A DNA stretch of 64,000 nucleotides from Tamlana sp038148895 (GTDB lineage: Bacteria; Bacteroidota; Bacteroidia; Flavobacteriales; Flavobacteriaceae): assembly GCA_038148895.1 (NCBI GenBank), contig JBBVGQ010000001.1; one strand, 5' to 3'. Positions within the stretch are counted from its first letter, which is position 1. Each line of letters begins with the position of its first letter. The translations under genes and the position numbers were made by a program. The notes beneath the pieces were generated by a model. That model ran no database searches, was not told where the DNA came from, and worked only from the letters and a program-made list of their open reading frames with translations. Of this stretch, positions 53,067 through 61,454 are shown in pieces.

Positions 53067-53672
53067 TTATTTAGAGTATAATTCGACGATGAATTGCTCA
53101 TTAATGTTTTCAGGGATTTGGATTCTCGCTGGTACAGAAACATAAGTTCCTTGTTTGGTAGCATCGTTCCAAGTAATCCACTCATAAACGTGGCTTGAGT
53201 TTGAAAGTGATTTTTCAATAGCTTCAAGCGATTTTGATTTCTCTCTTACAGCAACAACATCACCAGCTTTTAATTGGTAAGATGGAATGTTTACTAATTC
53301 CCCGTTTACTGTAATGTGTCTGTGCGATACTAATTGTCTTGCACCACTTCTAGAAGGAGCAATACCCATTCTGAATACTACGTTATCTAAACGAGATTCA
53401 CAAAGTTGTAAAAGCACTTCACCAGTAATACCTTGTGCAGCTCTTGCACTTTTAAATAAGTTTCTGAATTGACGTTCTAAAATACCGTAAGTGTATTTTG
53501 CTTTTTGCTTTTCCTGCAATTGGATTGCGTACTCAGACTTTTTACCACGTCTTCTGTTGTTTCCGTGTTGCCCAGGAGGGTAATTTCTTTTTTCGAATGA
53601 CTTATCGTCTCCGAAGATAGCTTCGCCAAATTTACGAGCTATTTTAGTTTTAGGACCAGTATATCTTGCCAT
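53067..53672 (-). CDS. rpsD: 30S ribosomal protein S4
   Basis: 201 residues. The S4 RNA-binding domain is at CESRLDNVVFRMGIAPSRSGARQLVSHRHITVNGELVNIPSY. The N-terminal region has no Cys zinc site. S4 starts 30S assembly and in E. coli represses its own operon. Here it has its own promoter (53775-53803) and a leader of about 97 bases, downstream of a terminator. Confidence 0.96.
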   Translation of the reverse strand: MARYTGPKTKIARKFGEAIFGDDKSFEKRNYPPGQHGNNRRRGKKSEYAIQLQEKQKAKYTYGILERQFRNLFKSARAAQGITGEVLLQLCESRLDNVVFRMGIAPSRSGARQLVSHRHITVNGELVNIPSYQLKAGDVVAVREKSKSLEAIEKSLSNSSHVYEWITWNDATKQGTYVSVPARIQIPENINEQFIVELYSK

Positions 53673-53774
53673 TTTAAATTTGTTTGTGGGAGTGATTATG
53701 AATTAAGGTCTTAATCTTATCCTTCGATAATCGTTAATCTCCCCGTGATACTTGTTAATTATTTTTTCGGTGTG

Positions 53775-53803
53775 CAAATGTACGTATAAAAAATGAATAT
53801 CAA
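53775..53803 (-). promoter_or_regulatory. rpsD promoter (TTG-N18-TACATTTG) overlapping a terminator
   Basis: TTG (53803-53801), 18 bases, TACATTTG (53782-53775) on the minus strand. The TTG lies within the rpsK terminator stem. Predicted start near 53769, about 97 bases before the rpsD ATG. Confidence 0.7.
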
Positions 53804-53828
53804 CTGCAAAAAACAGTTGATATTCATT
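53788..53828 (-). terminator. Terminator after rpsK, inside the alpha operon
   Basis: A perfect 15-bp stem (53792-53806 with 53814-53828) with a 7-base A-rich loop and a T-tract on the minus strand, 16 bases after the rpsK stop. Confidence 0.85.
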
Positions 53829-53844
53829 CTATTATATACATCTT

Positions 53845-54228
53845 TTAAACGCGACGTCTTTTTGGAGGACGACAACCATTATGTGGTAGTGGAGTAACGT
53901 CTATAATTTCTGTTACTTCAATACCTGCATTATGGATTGAACGGATAGCAGATTCTCTTCCGTTTCCTGGTCCTTTTACATAAACCTTTACCTTTTTTAA
54001 ACCAGCTTCTTGAGCCACAGCAGCAGCATCTTCAGCAGCTAATTGAGCAGCATAAGGCGTATTTTTCTTAGAACCTCTAAATCCCATTTTACCAGCCGAG
54101 GACCATGCAACTACATCTCCTTTTTTGTTGGTAAGTGAAATAATAATGTTGTTGAAAGATGCTGTAATGTGCGCTTCACCTACAGAATCAACAATAACTT
54201 TACGTTTTTTTGTGCTTGTTTTTGCCAT
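53845..54228 (-). CDS. rpsK: 30S ribosomal protein S11
   Basis: 127 residues, complete. Conserved AHITASFNNIIISLTNKKGDVVAWSSAGKMGFRGSKKNTPYAAQLAAEDAA and the C-terminus DVTPLPHNGCRPPKRRRV. It forms part of the 30S platform next to the anti-Shine-Dalgarno region of 16S rRNA. A strong terminator follows. Confidence 0.97.
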   Translation of the reverse strand: MAKTSTKKRKVIVDSVGEAHITASFNNIIISLTNKKGDVVAWSSAGKMGFRGSKKNTPYAAQLAAEDAAAVAQEAGLKKVKVYVKGPGNGRESAIRSIHNAGIEVTEIIDVTPLPHNGCRPPKRRRV

Positions 54229-54334
54229 ATTTTCTAGTGCTTAGTTATTAGTGATAGTCGCTAGAATCCTAAACCGTAATTTCAAACAGATTCTTTCCAA
54301 CGTCTAAATACTAAAGACTAAATATTTCTAATTA

Positions 54335-54709
54335 TTACTTAGTTGCTTTTTTCTTGTTAGCAACTGTTTTTCTTCTACCTTTTCTGGTTCTAGAGTTGTT
54401 TTTGGTACGTTGTCCTCTTAATGGAAGACCAGCTCTATGACGGATACCTCTGTAACATCCAATGTCCATTAAACGTTTAATGTTCAATTGTGTTTCAGAA
54501 CGCAACTCACCTTCAATAGTGTAAGTTCCAACAGCCTCACGTATATTACTAATTTGGTCATCAGTCCAATCTTGAACTTTTGTACCTTCGTCAACTTTAG
54601 CAGTAGCTAAAATTTCCTGTGCTCTACTTTTACCTATCCCATAGATATAGGTTAAAGCAATAACTCCTCTTTTGTTTTTCGGTATGTCTACACCTGCAAT
54701 TCTTGCCAT
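54335..54709 (-). CDS. rpsM: 30S ribosomal protein S13
   Basis: 124 residues. MARIAGVDIPKNKRGVIALTYIYGIGKSRAQEIL and the basic tail RGQRTKNNSRTRKGRRKTVANKKKATK are standard S13, in the 30S head, contacting P-site tRNA. The rpmJ stop is 2 bases upstream of its ATG. Confidence 0.97.
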   Translation of the reverse strand: MARIAGVDIPKNKRGVIALTYIYGIGKSRAQEILATAKVDEGTKVQDWTDDQISNIREAVGTYTIEGELRSETQLNIKRLMDIGCYRGIRHRAGLPLRGQRTKNNSRTRKGRRKTVANKKKATK

Positions 54710-54711
54710 AA

Positions 54712-54828
54712 TTACCCTTGTCTTTGTTTAAATCTAGGATTCTTTTTGTTAATTACGTAAAGTCTTCCTTTTCTACGCACAATTTTACAATCTGCGCTTC
54801 TTTTTTTAACTGATGCTCTTACTTTCAT
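54712..54828 (-). CDS. rpmJ: 50S ribosomal protein L36, zinc-free form
   Basis: 38 residues. It begins MKVRASVKKRSADCKIV and ends NPRFKQRQG. The four zinc ligands of the classic form are reduced to one Cys (Cys14), so it is the zinc-independent (C-) version. It lies between infA and rpsM, its usual place. Confidence 0.95.
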   Translation of the reverse strand: MKVRASVKKRSADCKIVRRKGRLYVINKKNPRFKQRQG

Positions 54829-54833
54829 GAGTC

Positions 54834-55049
54834 TTAGTATCTATAAGTTATTCGAGCCTTAGTTAAATCGTAAGGACTCATTTCTAATTTTACTTTGTCT
54901 CCTGGTAACAATTTGATGTAGTGCATACGCATTTTACCAGAAATATGTGCCGTCACAATGTGACCATTTTCTAATTCCACACGGAACATAGCATTTGACA
55001 ATGCTTCTATAATTGTTCCGTCTTGTTCTATTGCTGCTTGTTTTGCCAT
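54834..55049 (-). CDS. infA: Translation initiation factor IF-1
   Basis: 71 residues, one OB fold: IEQDGTIIEALSNAMFRVELENGHIVTAHISGKMRMHYIKLLPGDKVKLEMSPYDLTKARITYRY. Binds the 30S A site during initiation. Between secY and rpmJ, 11 and 5 bases from each. Confidence 0.97.
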   Translation of the reverse strand: MAKQAAIEQDGTIIEALSNAMFRVELENGHIVTAHISGKMRMHYIKLLPGDKVKLEMSPYDLTKARITYRY

Positions 55050-55060
55050 AGTATATAATA

Positions 55061-56413
55061 TTAAGCTACTGCTTTTCTATTTTTACCAGTCTTCATCAAA
55101 CCATCATAGTGCCTGTTCAACAAATAAGAATTTATTTGTTGCATCGTGTCAATTGCAACTCCAACCATAATCAATAGCGAGGTTCCTCCAAAGAATAAAG
55201 CCCATCCTTGTTGCACACCCATAAGCTTTACAATAAATGCTGGGAACACAGCAATAAGTGCCAAGAATATAGATCCAGGCAAGGTTATTTGGGACATTAT
55301 TTTATCCAAATACTCAGATGTTTCAGAACCTGGACGGATGCCAGGAATAAAACCTCCACTACGTTTTAAATCGTCTGCCATTTTATTGGTAGGTACCGTA
55401 ATTGCCGTATAAAAATAAGTAAACACTATGATTAACAAAGCAAATGTAATGTTATAAACCAATCCAAAAATATCTGAATAATTGGTTTGCAACCATGTTC
55501 CAAATGCCGTTTCTTTTAGCAAGTTACTACCTATCAAACCTGGCACAAACATAATAGCCTGAGCAAAGATAATTGGCATTACACCAGATGCATTTAGCTT
55601 TAATGGAATGTATTGTCTTGAACCAGCCATGGCACTTTTTTCATAACCACCACTAGCTGTTCTTCTAGCATATTGTACAGCTATTTTTCTCACGGCCATT
55701 ACCAACATAATTGAAGCAAGGATGATAACAAACCAGATTACCAATTCAATTAAAATCATCATCAAGCCACCATTGCCACCACCTTCAAGTCTAGTTGCAG
55801 CATTTTGTAAAAATGTTTGAGGTAACGTAGCAATGATACCAACCATAATCAATAAGGAAATACCATTACCAATACCTTTATCAGTAATTTTTTCTCCCAA
55901 CCACATCGCGAAGATACAGCCTGTTACCAAAATAGTAACTGAAGAGAAATAGAATAAAGGACCAGTACCTAACAAGAAAGCGCTTTGAGGAATACCAAGA
56001 GCTGGCAAACTGGCTAAGTAGCCCGGAGCTTGCAATAGACAGATAGCAATGGTCAACCAACGCGTAATCTGATTTATTTTCTTTTGTCCGCTAGCACCTT
56101 CTTTTTGCAACTTTTGCAAATAAGGAATGGCAATACCCATTAATTGTACCACAATAGAAGCAGAAATGTAAGGCATGATACCTAAGGCAAAAACCGAAGC
56201 ATTGGCAAATGCACCACCAGTAAAGGCATTAAGCAAACCTAATAAACCGCTATCGGTTTTATCGGCCAAACCACTTAACTGAGCTGCATCAATACCTGGT
56301 AACACCACTTGGGCACCAAAACGATAAACCAATAACAGACTCAAAGTAACAATGATTCTGTTTCTTAGTTCCTCAATTTTCCAAACATTCTTTATTGATT
56401 CTATAAATTTCAT
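55061..56413 (-). CDS. secY: Protein translocase subunit SecY
   Basis: Central channel of the Sec translocon in the inner membrane. 450 residues with ten hydrophobic helices; recognisable blocks are LRNRIIVTLSLLLVYRFGAQVVLPGID at the N-terminus, LGIMPYISASIVVQL, GNGISLLIMVGI and the cytoplasmic loop with RPGSETSEYLDKIMSQITLPG. In the spc operon after rplO (14 bases). secDF of the same system is at the left edge of the window. Confidence 0.97.
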   Translation of the reverse strand: MKFIESIKNVWKIEELRNRIIVTLSLLLVYRFGAQVVLPGIDAAQLSGLADKTDSGLLGLLNAFTGGAFANASVFALGIMPYISASIVVQLMGIAIPYLQKLQKEGASGQKKINQITRWLTIAICLLQAPGYLASLPALGIPQSAFLLGTGPLFYFSSVTILVTGCIFAMWLGEKITDKGIGNGISLLIMVGIIATLPQTFLQNAATRLEGGGNGGLMMILIELVIWFVIILASIMLVMAVRKIAVQYARRTASGGYEKSAMAGSRQYIPLKLNASGVMPIIFAQAIMFVPGLIGSNLLKETAFGTWLQTNYSDIFGLVYNITFALLIIVFTYFYTAITVPTNKMADDLKRSGGFIPGIRPGSETSEYLDKIMSQITLPGSIFLALIAVFPAFIVKLMGVQQGWALFFGGTSLLIMVGVAIDTMQQINSYLLNRHYDGLMKTGKNRKAVA

Positions 56414-56427
56414 ACTTATAATAAGTC

Positions 56428-56880
56428 TTATAAAGTTACAGCTTCTCCACCAGCAGCTTCAATAGCCGCTTTTGCTGAAGCAGTAAACTTATTAGCAGAT
56501 ACTTTTAATTTCGCCTTTAATTCACCTCTACCTAAAATTTTAACTAGGTCGTTTTTGCCAACCAAACGGTTTGCAAACAAGGTTTCCAAATCAACTGTAT
56601 CTGTTATCTTTTTGTCATCAACCAATTGCTGTAAGGTATCTAAATTAATGCCTTGGTAAGCAACACGGTTAATATTTGTAAAACCAAATTTAGGAACACG
56701 TCTTTGAAGTGGCATTTGTCCACCTTCAAATCCTACTTTCTTAGAGTATCCTGAACGAGATTTAGCTCCTTTGTGTCCACGAGTTGCTGTGCCACCTTTT
56801 CCAGAACCTTGTCCTCTACCTACTCTTTTCCCTTGGCTTTTTACTGAACCTTCTGCAGGTTGTAAATTACTTAAATCCAT
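56428..56880 (-). CDS. rplO: 50S ribosomal protein L15
   Basis: 150 residues from the ATG read at 56880 (MDLSNLQPAEGS), which matches the family; an upstream in-frame start at 56910 would overlap the end of rpmD. The Gly-rich N-terminal extension (GRGQGSGKGGTATRGHKGAKSRSG) and VPKFGF are characteristic. Spc operon order is kept. Confidence 0.95.
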   Translation of the reverse strand: MDLSNLQPAEGSVKSQGKRVGRGQGSGKGGTATRGHKGAKSRSGYSKKVGFEGGQMPLQRRVPKFGFTNINRVAYQGINLDTLQQLVDDKKITDTVDLETLFANRLVGKNDLVKILGRGELKAKLKVSANKFTASAKAAIEAAGGEAVTL

Positions 56881-56896
56881 TTTCAGTTTTATATTT

Positions 56897-57076
56897 TTAA
56901 GCTTCCTCAACAGAAACTAAATGTGAAACTTTAGCAACCATACCAAGAATATTTGGTGTAGCTTCGTGCTCTTTTACTTGACCAATCTTGTTAAGACCAA
57001 GAGCTTCTAAAGTTCTTTTTTGTCTTTGTGTGCGATTGATTGCGCTTTTAACTTTTGTTACTTTAATCTTTGCCAT
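56897..57076 (-). CDS. rpmD: 50S ribosomal protein L30
   Basis: 59 residues, read from the sequence: begins MAKIKVTKVKSAINRTQRQKR, then LEALGLNKIGQVKEHEATPNILGMV, and ends SVEEA. This is standard short L30. Between rpsE and rplO. Confidence 0.95.
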   Translation of the reverse strand: MAKIKVTKVKSAINRTQRQKRTLEALGLNKIGQVKEHEATPNILGMVAKVSHLVSVEEA

Positions 57077-57087
57077 TTCTGTCTGTA

Positions 57088-57612
57088 TTAAGCGTTAAAA
57101 ACTTTTTCAAGTGAAATACCTCTGTCTCTAGCAATGGTATTAGCATCTCTTAACTGCAATAGGGCATCAAAAGTAGCTTTTACCACGTTGTGTGGGTTTG
57201 AAGACCCTTGAGATTTTGATAATACATCGTGTACACCAACGGCCTCTAATACTGTTCTTACAGCACCACCGGCAATTACACCTGTACCTTCGGCAGCAGG
57301 AATAATGTTTACTCTTGCTCCACCATATTTTCCTTTTTGCTCGTGAGGTAATGTTTTTCCTTTTAAAGGAATGCGAACAAGGTTTTTCTTAGCATCTTCA
57401 ACGGCCTTTGCAATTGCACTTGCAACGTCTTTAGATTTTCCTAAACCTTGGCCAACAACACCAGCTTCATCACCAACTACAACAATTGCTGAAAAACCAA
57501 ATGCTCTACCACCTTTAGTTACTTTAGTAACCCTTTGTACACCAACTAAACGATCTTTAAGATCTAATCCACCTGGTTTTACTAACTCTGCACTTTTATA
57601 TTTTTGAAACAT
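57088..57612 (-). CDS. rpsE: 30S ribosomal protein S5
   Basis: 174 residues. The N-terminal double-stranded RNA-binding motif (LKDRLVGVQRVTKVTKGGRAFGFSAIVVVGDEAGVVGQGLGKSKDVASAI) and the C-terminal part (IPAAEGTGVIAGGAVRTVLEAVGVHDVLSKSQGSSNPHNVVKATFDAL) are complete. S5 acts at the mRNA entry side and in decoding fidelity. Confidence 0.97.
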   Translation of the reverse strand: MFQKYKSAELVKPGGLDLKDRLVGVQRVTKVTKGGRAFGFSAIVVVGDEAGVVGQGLGKSKDVASAIAKAVEDAKKNLVRIPLKGKTLPHEQKGKYGGARVNIIPAAEGTGVIAGGAVRTVLEAVGVHDVLSKSQGSSNPHNVVKATFDALLQLRDANTIARDRGISLEKVFNA

Positions 57613-57618
57613 AATATC

Positions 57619-57975
57619 TTAGAATTTTAGTCCGCCTTCTCTAGCTCCTTCAGCTAATTGTTTAACTCTTCCATGGTACAAATACCCGCCTCTATCAAAA
57701 GAAACTGTATCTACACCAGCTTTTAAGGCCTTTTCAGCAAGTGCTTTACCTACTAATTTAGCCACTTCAGCTTTAGTTGCTTTTGCAGAACTAATGTCTT
57801 TATCTCTTGAAGATGCAGCACTGATTGTGTTACCAGTTACGTCATCTACCAACTGAGCATAAATTTCTTTGTTACTTCTATAAACAGCCAATCTTGGTCT
57901 TGCTCCTGTACCAGAAACAACCTTACGGATTCTGTTTTTTATTCTTAGTCTTCTTTCGTTCTTTGTCAATGCCAT
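57619..57975 (-). CDS. rplR: 50S ribosomal protein L18
   Basis: 118 residues. Basic N-terminus (ERRLRIKNRIRKVVSGTGARPRLAVYRSNKEIYAQLVDD) and C-terminus FDRGGYLYHGRVKQLAEGAREGGLKF. Binds 5S rRNA with L5. 6 bases before rpsE. Confidence 0.97.
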   Translation of the reverse strand: MALTKNERRLRIKNRIRKVVSGTGARPRLAVYRSNKEIYAQLVDDVTGNTISAASSRDKDISSAKATKAEVAKLVGKALAEKALKAGVDTVSFDRGGYLYHGRVKQLAEGAREGGLKF

Positions 57976-57985
57976 AACTTAATTA

Positions 57986-58528
57986 TTAAGCTGATTTACC
58001 TGCTTTTCTTCTTATTACTTCACCAACAAACTTGATTCCTTTTCCTTTGTAAGGCTCAGGTCTTCTAAAACCACGAATCTTCGCTGCTACTTGACCAACT
58101 AATTGTTTATCATGAGAAGTTAATTTAACTATTGGGTTTTTACCTTTTTCAGTTACCGTTTCAACTTTAACTTCTGGAGCTAAATCTAAAATGATGTTGT
58201 GTGAAAAACCTAATGCTAAATCTAATTTTTGCCCTTGGTTAGATGCTCTATAACCTACACCTACCAATTCTAGTTCTTTGGTCCATCCTTTTGAAACACC
58301 TTTGATCATGTTGTTCAACAACGCTCTGTACAGACCGTGTTTTGCTTTTTGATCTTTAGTGTCAGATGAACGTGTTACTAACACATTGCTTCCTTCTACT
58401 TTTATTTCAACAGAATCAAACTCCTGTGTTAGCTCGCCTAATTTTCCTTTTACAGTTACTAAGTTGTCGTTAACATCAACTGTTACACCTTCTGGAATGG
58501 CTACTGGATTATTTCCTATTCTTGACAT
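57986..58528 (-). CDS. rplF: 50S ribosomal protein L6
   Basis: 180 residues with two related L6 domains: MSRIGNNPVAIPEGVTVDVNDNLVTVKGKLGEL and the C-terminal RGFRRPEPYKGKGIKFVGEVIRRKAGKSA. Near the sarcin-ricin loop and factor-binding site. Confidence 0.97.
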   Translation of the reverse strand: MSRIGNNPVAIPEGVTVDVNDNLVTVKGKLGELTQEFDSVEIKVEGSNVLVTRSSDTKDQKAKHGLYRALLNNMIKGVSKGWTKELELVGVGYRASNQGQKLDLALGFSHNIILDLAPEVKVETVTEKGKNPIVKLTSHDKQLVGQVAAKIRGFRRPEPYKGKGIKFVGEVIRRKAGKSA

Positions 58529-58546
58529 TTCTTTGGGTATTAAAAA

Positions 58547-58945
58547 TTAGTATACGTAACATAAAACCTCACCACCTACATTATCTCTTTTGGCTTGTTT
58601 ACCTGTCATAACTCCATGAGAAGTTGAAACAATGGCAATACCAAGACCGTTAAGAATTCTAGGTAAATCTTTGGCACTGGCATACTTACGTAAACCTGGC
58701 GTACTGATTCTTTGAAGTTTCTTAATTACTGGCTCTTTAGTTTCTTTGTTGTACTTAAGCGCAATTTTTATTGTGCCTTGTACCGTGGAATCATCAAACT
58801 TGTAACTTAAAATATATCCTTGCTCGAATAATATTTTAGTGATGTCCTTTTTTAAATTAGACGCTGGAATCTCCACCACTCTGTGGTTGGCACGTACCGC
58901 GTTTCTAATTCTTGTCAAAAAATCCGCAATTGGATCTGAATACAT
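58547..58945 (-). CDS. rpsH: 30S ribosomal protein S8
   Basis: 132 residues. DPIADFLTRIRNAVRANHRVVEIPASNLKKDITKILFEQGYI and the C-terminus GIAIVSTSHGVMTGKQAKRDNVGGEVLCYVY. S8 binds helix 21 of 16S rRNA and in E. coli is the repressor of the spc operon; no matching leader structure was checked here. Confidence 0.97.
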   Translation of the reverse strand: MYSDPIADFLTRIRNAVRANHRVVEIPASNLKKDITKILFEQGYILSYKFDDSTVQGTIKIALKYNKETKEPVIKKLQRISTPGLRKYASAKDLPRILNGLGIAIVSTSHGVMTGKQAKRDNVGGEVLCYVY

Positions 58946-59013
58946 AATGAATTGATTTTGTGGTTTTGGTTTTCGAACTGTTTCGAACCTTAAACCTGAT
59001 TATTTAAATAATA

Positions 59014-59283
59014 TTACCAACTTGCTTTTTTAACGCCAGGGATAAGACCTTGGTTGGCCATTTCTCTGAACATAACACGAGAAATACCAAACGTACGCAT
59101 GTAACCTTTTGGTCTTCCTGTTAACTTACATCTATTATGCATACGAATAGGAGATGCGTTTTTAGGCAGCTTTTGTAATGCTTCGTACTCTCCAGCTTCT
59201 TTCAAAGCTTTACGTTTTGCAGCATACTTGGCTACTGTTTTAGCTCTTTTTACCTCACGGGCTTTCATTGATTCTTTAGCCAT
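59014..59283 (-). CDS. rpsN: 30S ribosomal protein S14, zinc-free form
   Basis: 89 residues, the long (C-) type: RMHNRCKLTGRPKGYMRTFGISRVMFREMANQGLIPGVKKASW, with a single Cys and no zinc ribbon. 3 bases after rplE. Confidence 0.96.
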   Translation of the reverse strand: MAKESMKAREVKRAKTVAKYAAKRKALKEAGEYEALQKLPKNASPIRMHNRCKLTGRPKGYMRTFGISRVMFREMANQGLIPGVKKASW

Positions 59284-59286
59284 ATC

Positions 59287-59838
59287 TTAGTTCTTTTGAA
59301 AAGGTAATCCTAATTCGGTTAATAATGATTTTGCTTCCTTATCAGTTTCAGCAGAAGTTACAAATGTAATATCCATACCAGAAATCCTGTTCACTTTATC
59401 AATGTTGATTTCTGGGAATATAATTTGCTCGGTAATTCCTAAATTGTAATTACCTCTTCCATCAAAACCTGTAGCTTTAATTCCGTTAAAATCTCTAACA
59501 CGCGGAAGTGCTGAAGTAACCAAACGATCTAAAAACTCATACATTCTTTCTCCGCGTAAAGTTACTTTAGCGCCAATTGGCATACCTTTACGTAATTTAA
59601 AAGATGCAACGTCTTTTTTAGAAATTGTAGCTACGGCTTTTTGTCCAGATATAGAGGTTAACTCTTCTACAGCGTAGTCAATTAACTTTTTGTCTGCAAC
59701 TGCAGCACCAACACCTTTAGATATTACTATCTTTTCAAGTTTAGGCACTTGCATTACATTTTTATATCCAAATTCGTCTGTAAGAGCTGCAATTACTCTG
59801 CTTTTGTACTCTTGTTTAAGTCTAGGTGAATATGCCAT
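59287..59838 (-). CDS. rplE: 50S ribosomal protein L5
   Basis: 183 residues. YKNVMQVPKLEKIVISKGVGAAVADKKLIDYAVEELTSISGQKAVAT and VRDFNGIKATGFDGRGNYNLGITEQIIFPEI are conserved. Binds 5S rRNA and contacts P-site tRNA. 2 bases after rplX. Confidence 0.97.
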   Translation of the reverse strand: MAYSPRLKQEYKSRVIAALTDEFGYKNVMQVPKLEKIVISKGVGAAVADKKLIDYAVEELTSISGQKAVATISKKDVASFKLRKGMPIGAKVTLRGERMYEFLDRLVTSALPRVRDFNGIKATGFDGRGNYNLGITEQIIFPEINIDKVNRISGMDITFVTSAETDKEAKSLLTELGLPFQKN

Positions 59839-59840
59839 AA

Positions 59841-60152
59841 CTAAATTACTTCATTAGATTTTGTTGAAAATCTTACTTTTTTATCGCCTTCCATTCTGTA
59901 ACCAACTCTTGTTGCTTCTCCTTTTGCGGTTAACAACGATAAGTTAGAAATATGAATGGCAGCTTCTTTCTCTACGATTCCTCCTTGAGGGTTTTGAGCA
60001 CTTGGTTTAGTGTGTTTTTTAACCAAGTTTACACCTTCAACAATCGCTTTGTTCTTGTCTATTAATACCTTTTGTACTTTACCTTCAGCACCTTTATGGT
60101 CTCCAGCAATTACTTTTACGGTATCTCCAGTTTTTATTTTAAGCTTTCCCAT
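59841..60152 (-). CDS. rplX: 50S ribosomal protein L24
   Basis: 103 residues. KOW motif at the N-terminus (IKTGDTVKVIAGDHKGAEGKVQKVLIDKNKAIVEGVNLVKKHTKP). Assembly initiator at the exit-tunnel side of the 50S. In spc operon order. Confidence 0.96.
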   Translation of the reverse strand: MGKLKIKTGDTVKVIAGDHKGAEGKVQKVLIDKNKAIVEGVNLVKKHTKPSAQNPQGGIVEKEAAIHISNLSLLTAKGEATRVGYRMEGDKKVRFSTKSNEVI

Positions 60153-60167
60153 CTTAATATTTTTGTA

Positions 60168-60536
60168 TTAAAGCACTTCTGGTGCTAATGATACAATCTT
60201 CATGAATTGTTTGTCACGAAGTTCTCTTGCAACAGGACCAAATACACGCGTACCTCTCATTTCACCCGCTGGGTTCAACAATACACATGCGTTATCGTCA
60301 AATCTTATGTAAGATCCGTCTGGTCGTCGCACTTCTTTTACAGTACGTACTACTACTGCAGTAGAAACAGCACCTTTTTTAATGTTACCATTAGGTGTTG
60401 CGTCTTTTACTGAAACAACTATTTTGTCTCCTACAGAAGCATATCTTCTTTTAGTACCACCCAGAACACGTATTGTTAATACTTCTTTTGCTCCAGTGTT
60501 GTCCGCTACTTTAAGTCTTGATTCTTGTTGTACCAT
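60168..60536 (-). CDS. rplN: 50S ribosomal protein L14
   Basis: 122 residues. MVQQESRLKVADNTGAKEVLTIRVLGGTKRRYASVGDKIVVSVKDA and the C-terminus RGTRVFGPVARELRDKQFMKIVSLAPEVL. Forms inter-subunit contacts. First gene of the spc part. Confidence 0.97.
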   Translation of the reverse strand: MVQQESRLKVADNTGAKEVLTIRVLGGTKRRYASVGDKIVVSVKDATPNGNIKKGAVSTAVVVRTVKEVRRPDGSYIRFDDNACVLLNPAGEMRGTRVFGPVARELRDKQFMKIVSLAPEVL

Positions 60537-60538
60537 GA

Positions 60539-60796
60539 TTACTTCGCTCTTTCAATTATTTCAACTAATCTCCAACATTTAGATTTACTCATAGGACGAG
60601 TTTCCATGATCCTTACAGTATCTCCTTCGTTGCAGTCATTTTTTTCGTCGTGCGCAACATATTTCTTAGTTTTTAACACGAACTTACCATACATAGGATG
60701 TTTTACTTTTTTAACCTCAGAAACCACAATAGATTTCTGCATTTTGTTGCTAGTAACAACACCTATACGTTCTTTTCTTAAATTTCTTGTTTCCAT
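60539..60796 (-). CDS. rpsQ: 30S ribosomal protein S17
   Basis: 85 residues. RKERIGVVTSNKMQKSIVVSEVKKVKHPMYGKFVLKTKKYVAHDEKN and GDTVRIMETRPMSKSKCWRLVEIIERAK. OB-fold 16S rRNA-binding protein. 2 bases before rplN. Confidence 0.96.
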   Translation of the reverse strand: METRNLRKERIGVVTSNKMQKSIVVSEVKKVKHPMYGKFVLKTKKYVAHDEKNDCNEGDTVRIMETRPMSKSKCWRLVEIIERAK

Positions 60797-60808
60797 ATTT
60801 AAGCAGAA

Positions 60809-61000
60809 TTATTGTGAATCTCTTTTAGTTAATTCAGTCGCAATTCTAGCTACGGTACGTCTGATGGTACGTAGTTGAATTGGATTTTCTAAAGGAGATA
60901 TTGCATGAGCCAATTTCAGGTCTGAATAACTCTTTTTAGTTTCACTAAGCTTCTCTTGTAACTCAGCTACAGATAATTCTTTAATTTCTGATTGTTTCAT
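60809..61000 (-). CDS. rpmC: 50S ribosomal protein L29
   Basis: 63 residues, an alpha-helical hairpin: MKQSEIKELSVAELQEKLSETKKSYSDLKLAHAISPLENPIQLRTIRRTVARIATELTKRDSQ pattern. Near the exit tunnel and trigger-factor/SRP docking site. Confidence 0.96.
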   Translation of the reverse strand: MKQSEIKELSVAELQEKLSETKKSYSDLKLAHAISPLENPIQLRTIRRTVARIATELTKRDSQ

Positions 61001-61013
61001 AATATCAAATAAA

Positions 61014-61433
61014 TTATGCTTCGTAATCTCTAGCGATTAAAAACTTAGTTTTTACTGGTAGTTTTTGTGCAGCCAGACGCAATGCTTCTTTAGCAATGTC
61101 TAATGGCACACCTCCTACTTCAAAAAGTACTCTTCCTGGTTTAACTACTGCTACCCAAAGTTCAACAGCACCTTTACCTTTACCCATACGCACTTCAAGA
61201 GGCTTTTTTGTGATAGGCTTGTCTGGAAATATTTTAATCCAAAGTTGACCTTCCCTTTTCATGTAACGTGTGGCGGCAATACGAGCTGCTTCAATTTGTC
61301 TTGATGTGATAAACACAGAATCTAACGCTTTTATTCCAAAAGTTCCGCTTGATAGTTGATGCCCTCTTCCGGCATTACCCTTCATGCGTCCTTTTTGCTG
61401 CTTACGAAATTTTGTTCTTTTAGGCTGTAACAT
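61014..61433 (-). CDS. rplP: 50S ribosomal protein L16
   Basis: 139 residues. MLQPKRTKFRKQQKGRMKG at the N-terminus and GKGKGAVELWVAVVKPGRVLFEVGGVPLDIAKEALRLAAQKLPVKTKF near the C-terminus. Helps position A-site tRNA. Confidence 0.97.
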   Translation of the reverse strand: MLQPKRTKFRKQQKGRMKGNAGRGHQLSSGTFGIKALDSVFITSRQIEAARIAATRYMKREGQLWIKIFPDKPITKKPLEVRMGKGKGAVELWVAVVKPGRVLFEVGGVPLDIAKEALRLAAQKLPVKTKFLIARDYEA

Positions 61434-61454
61434 TTTTCTTTACTTTATAAAAAA

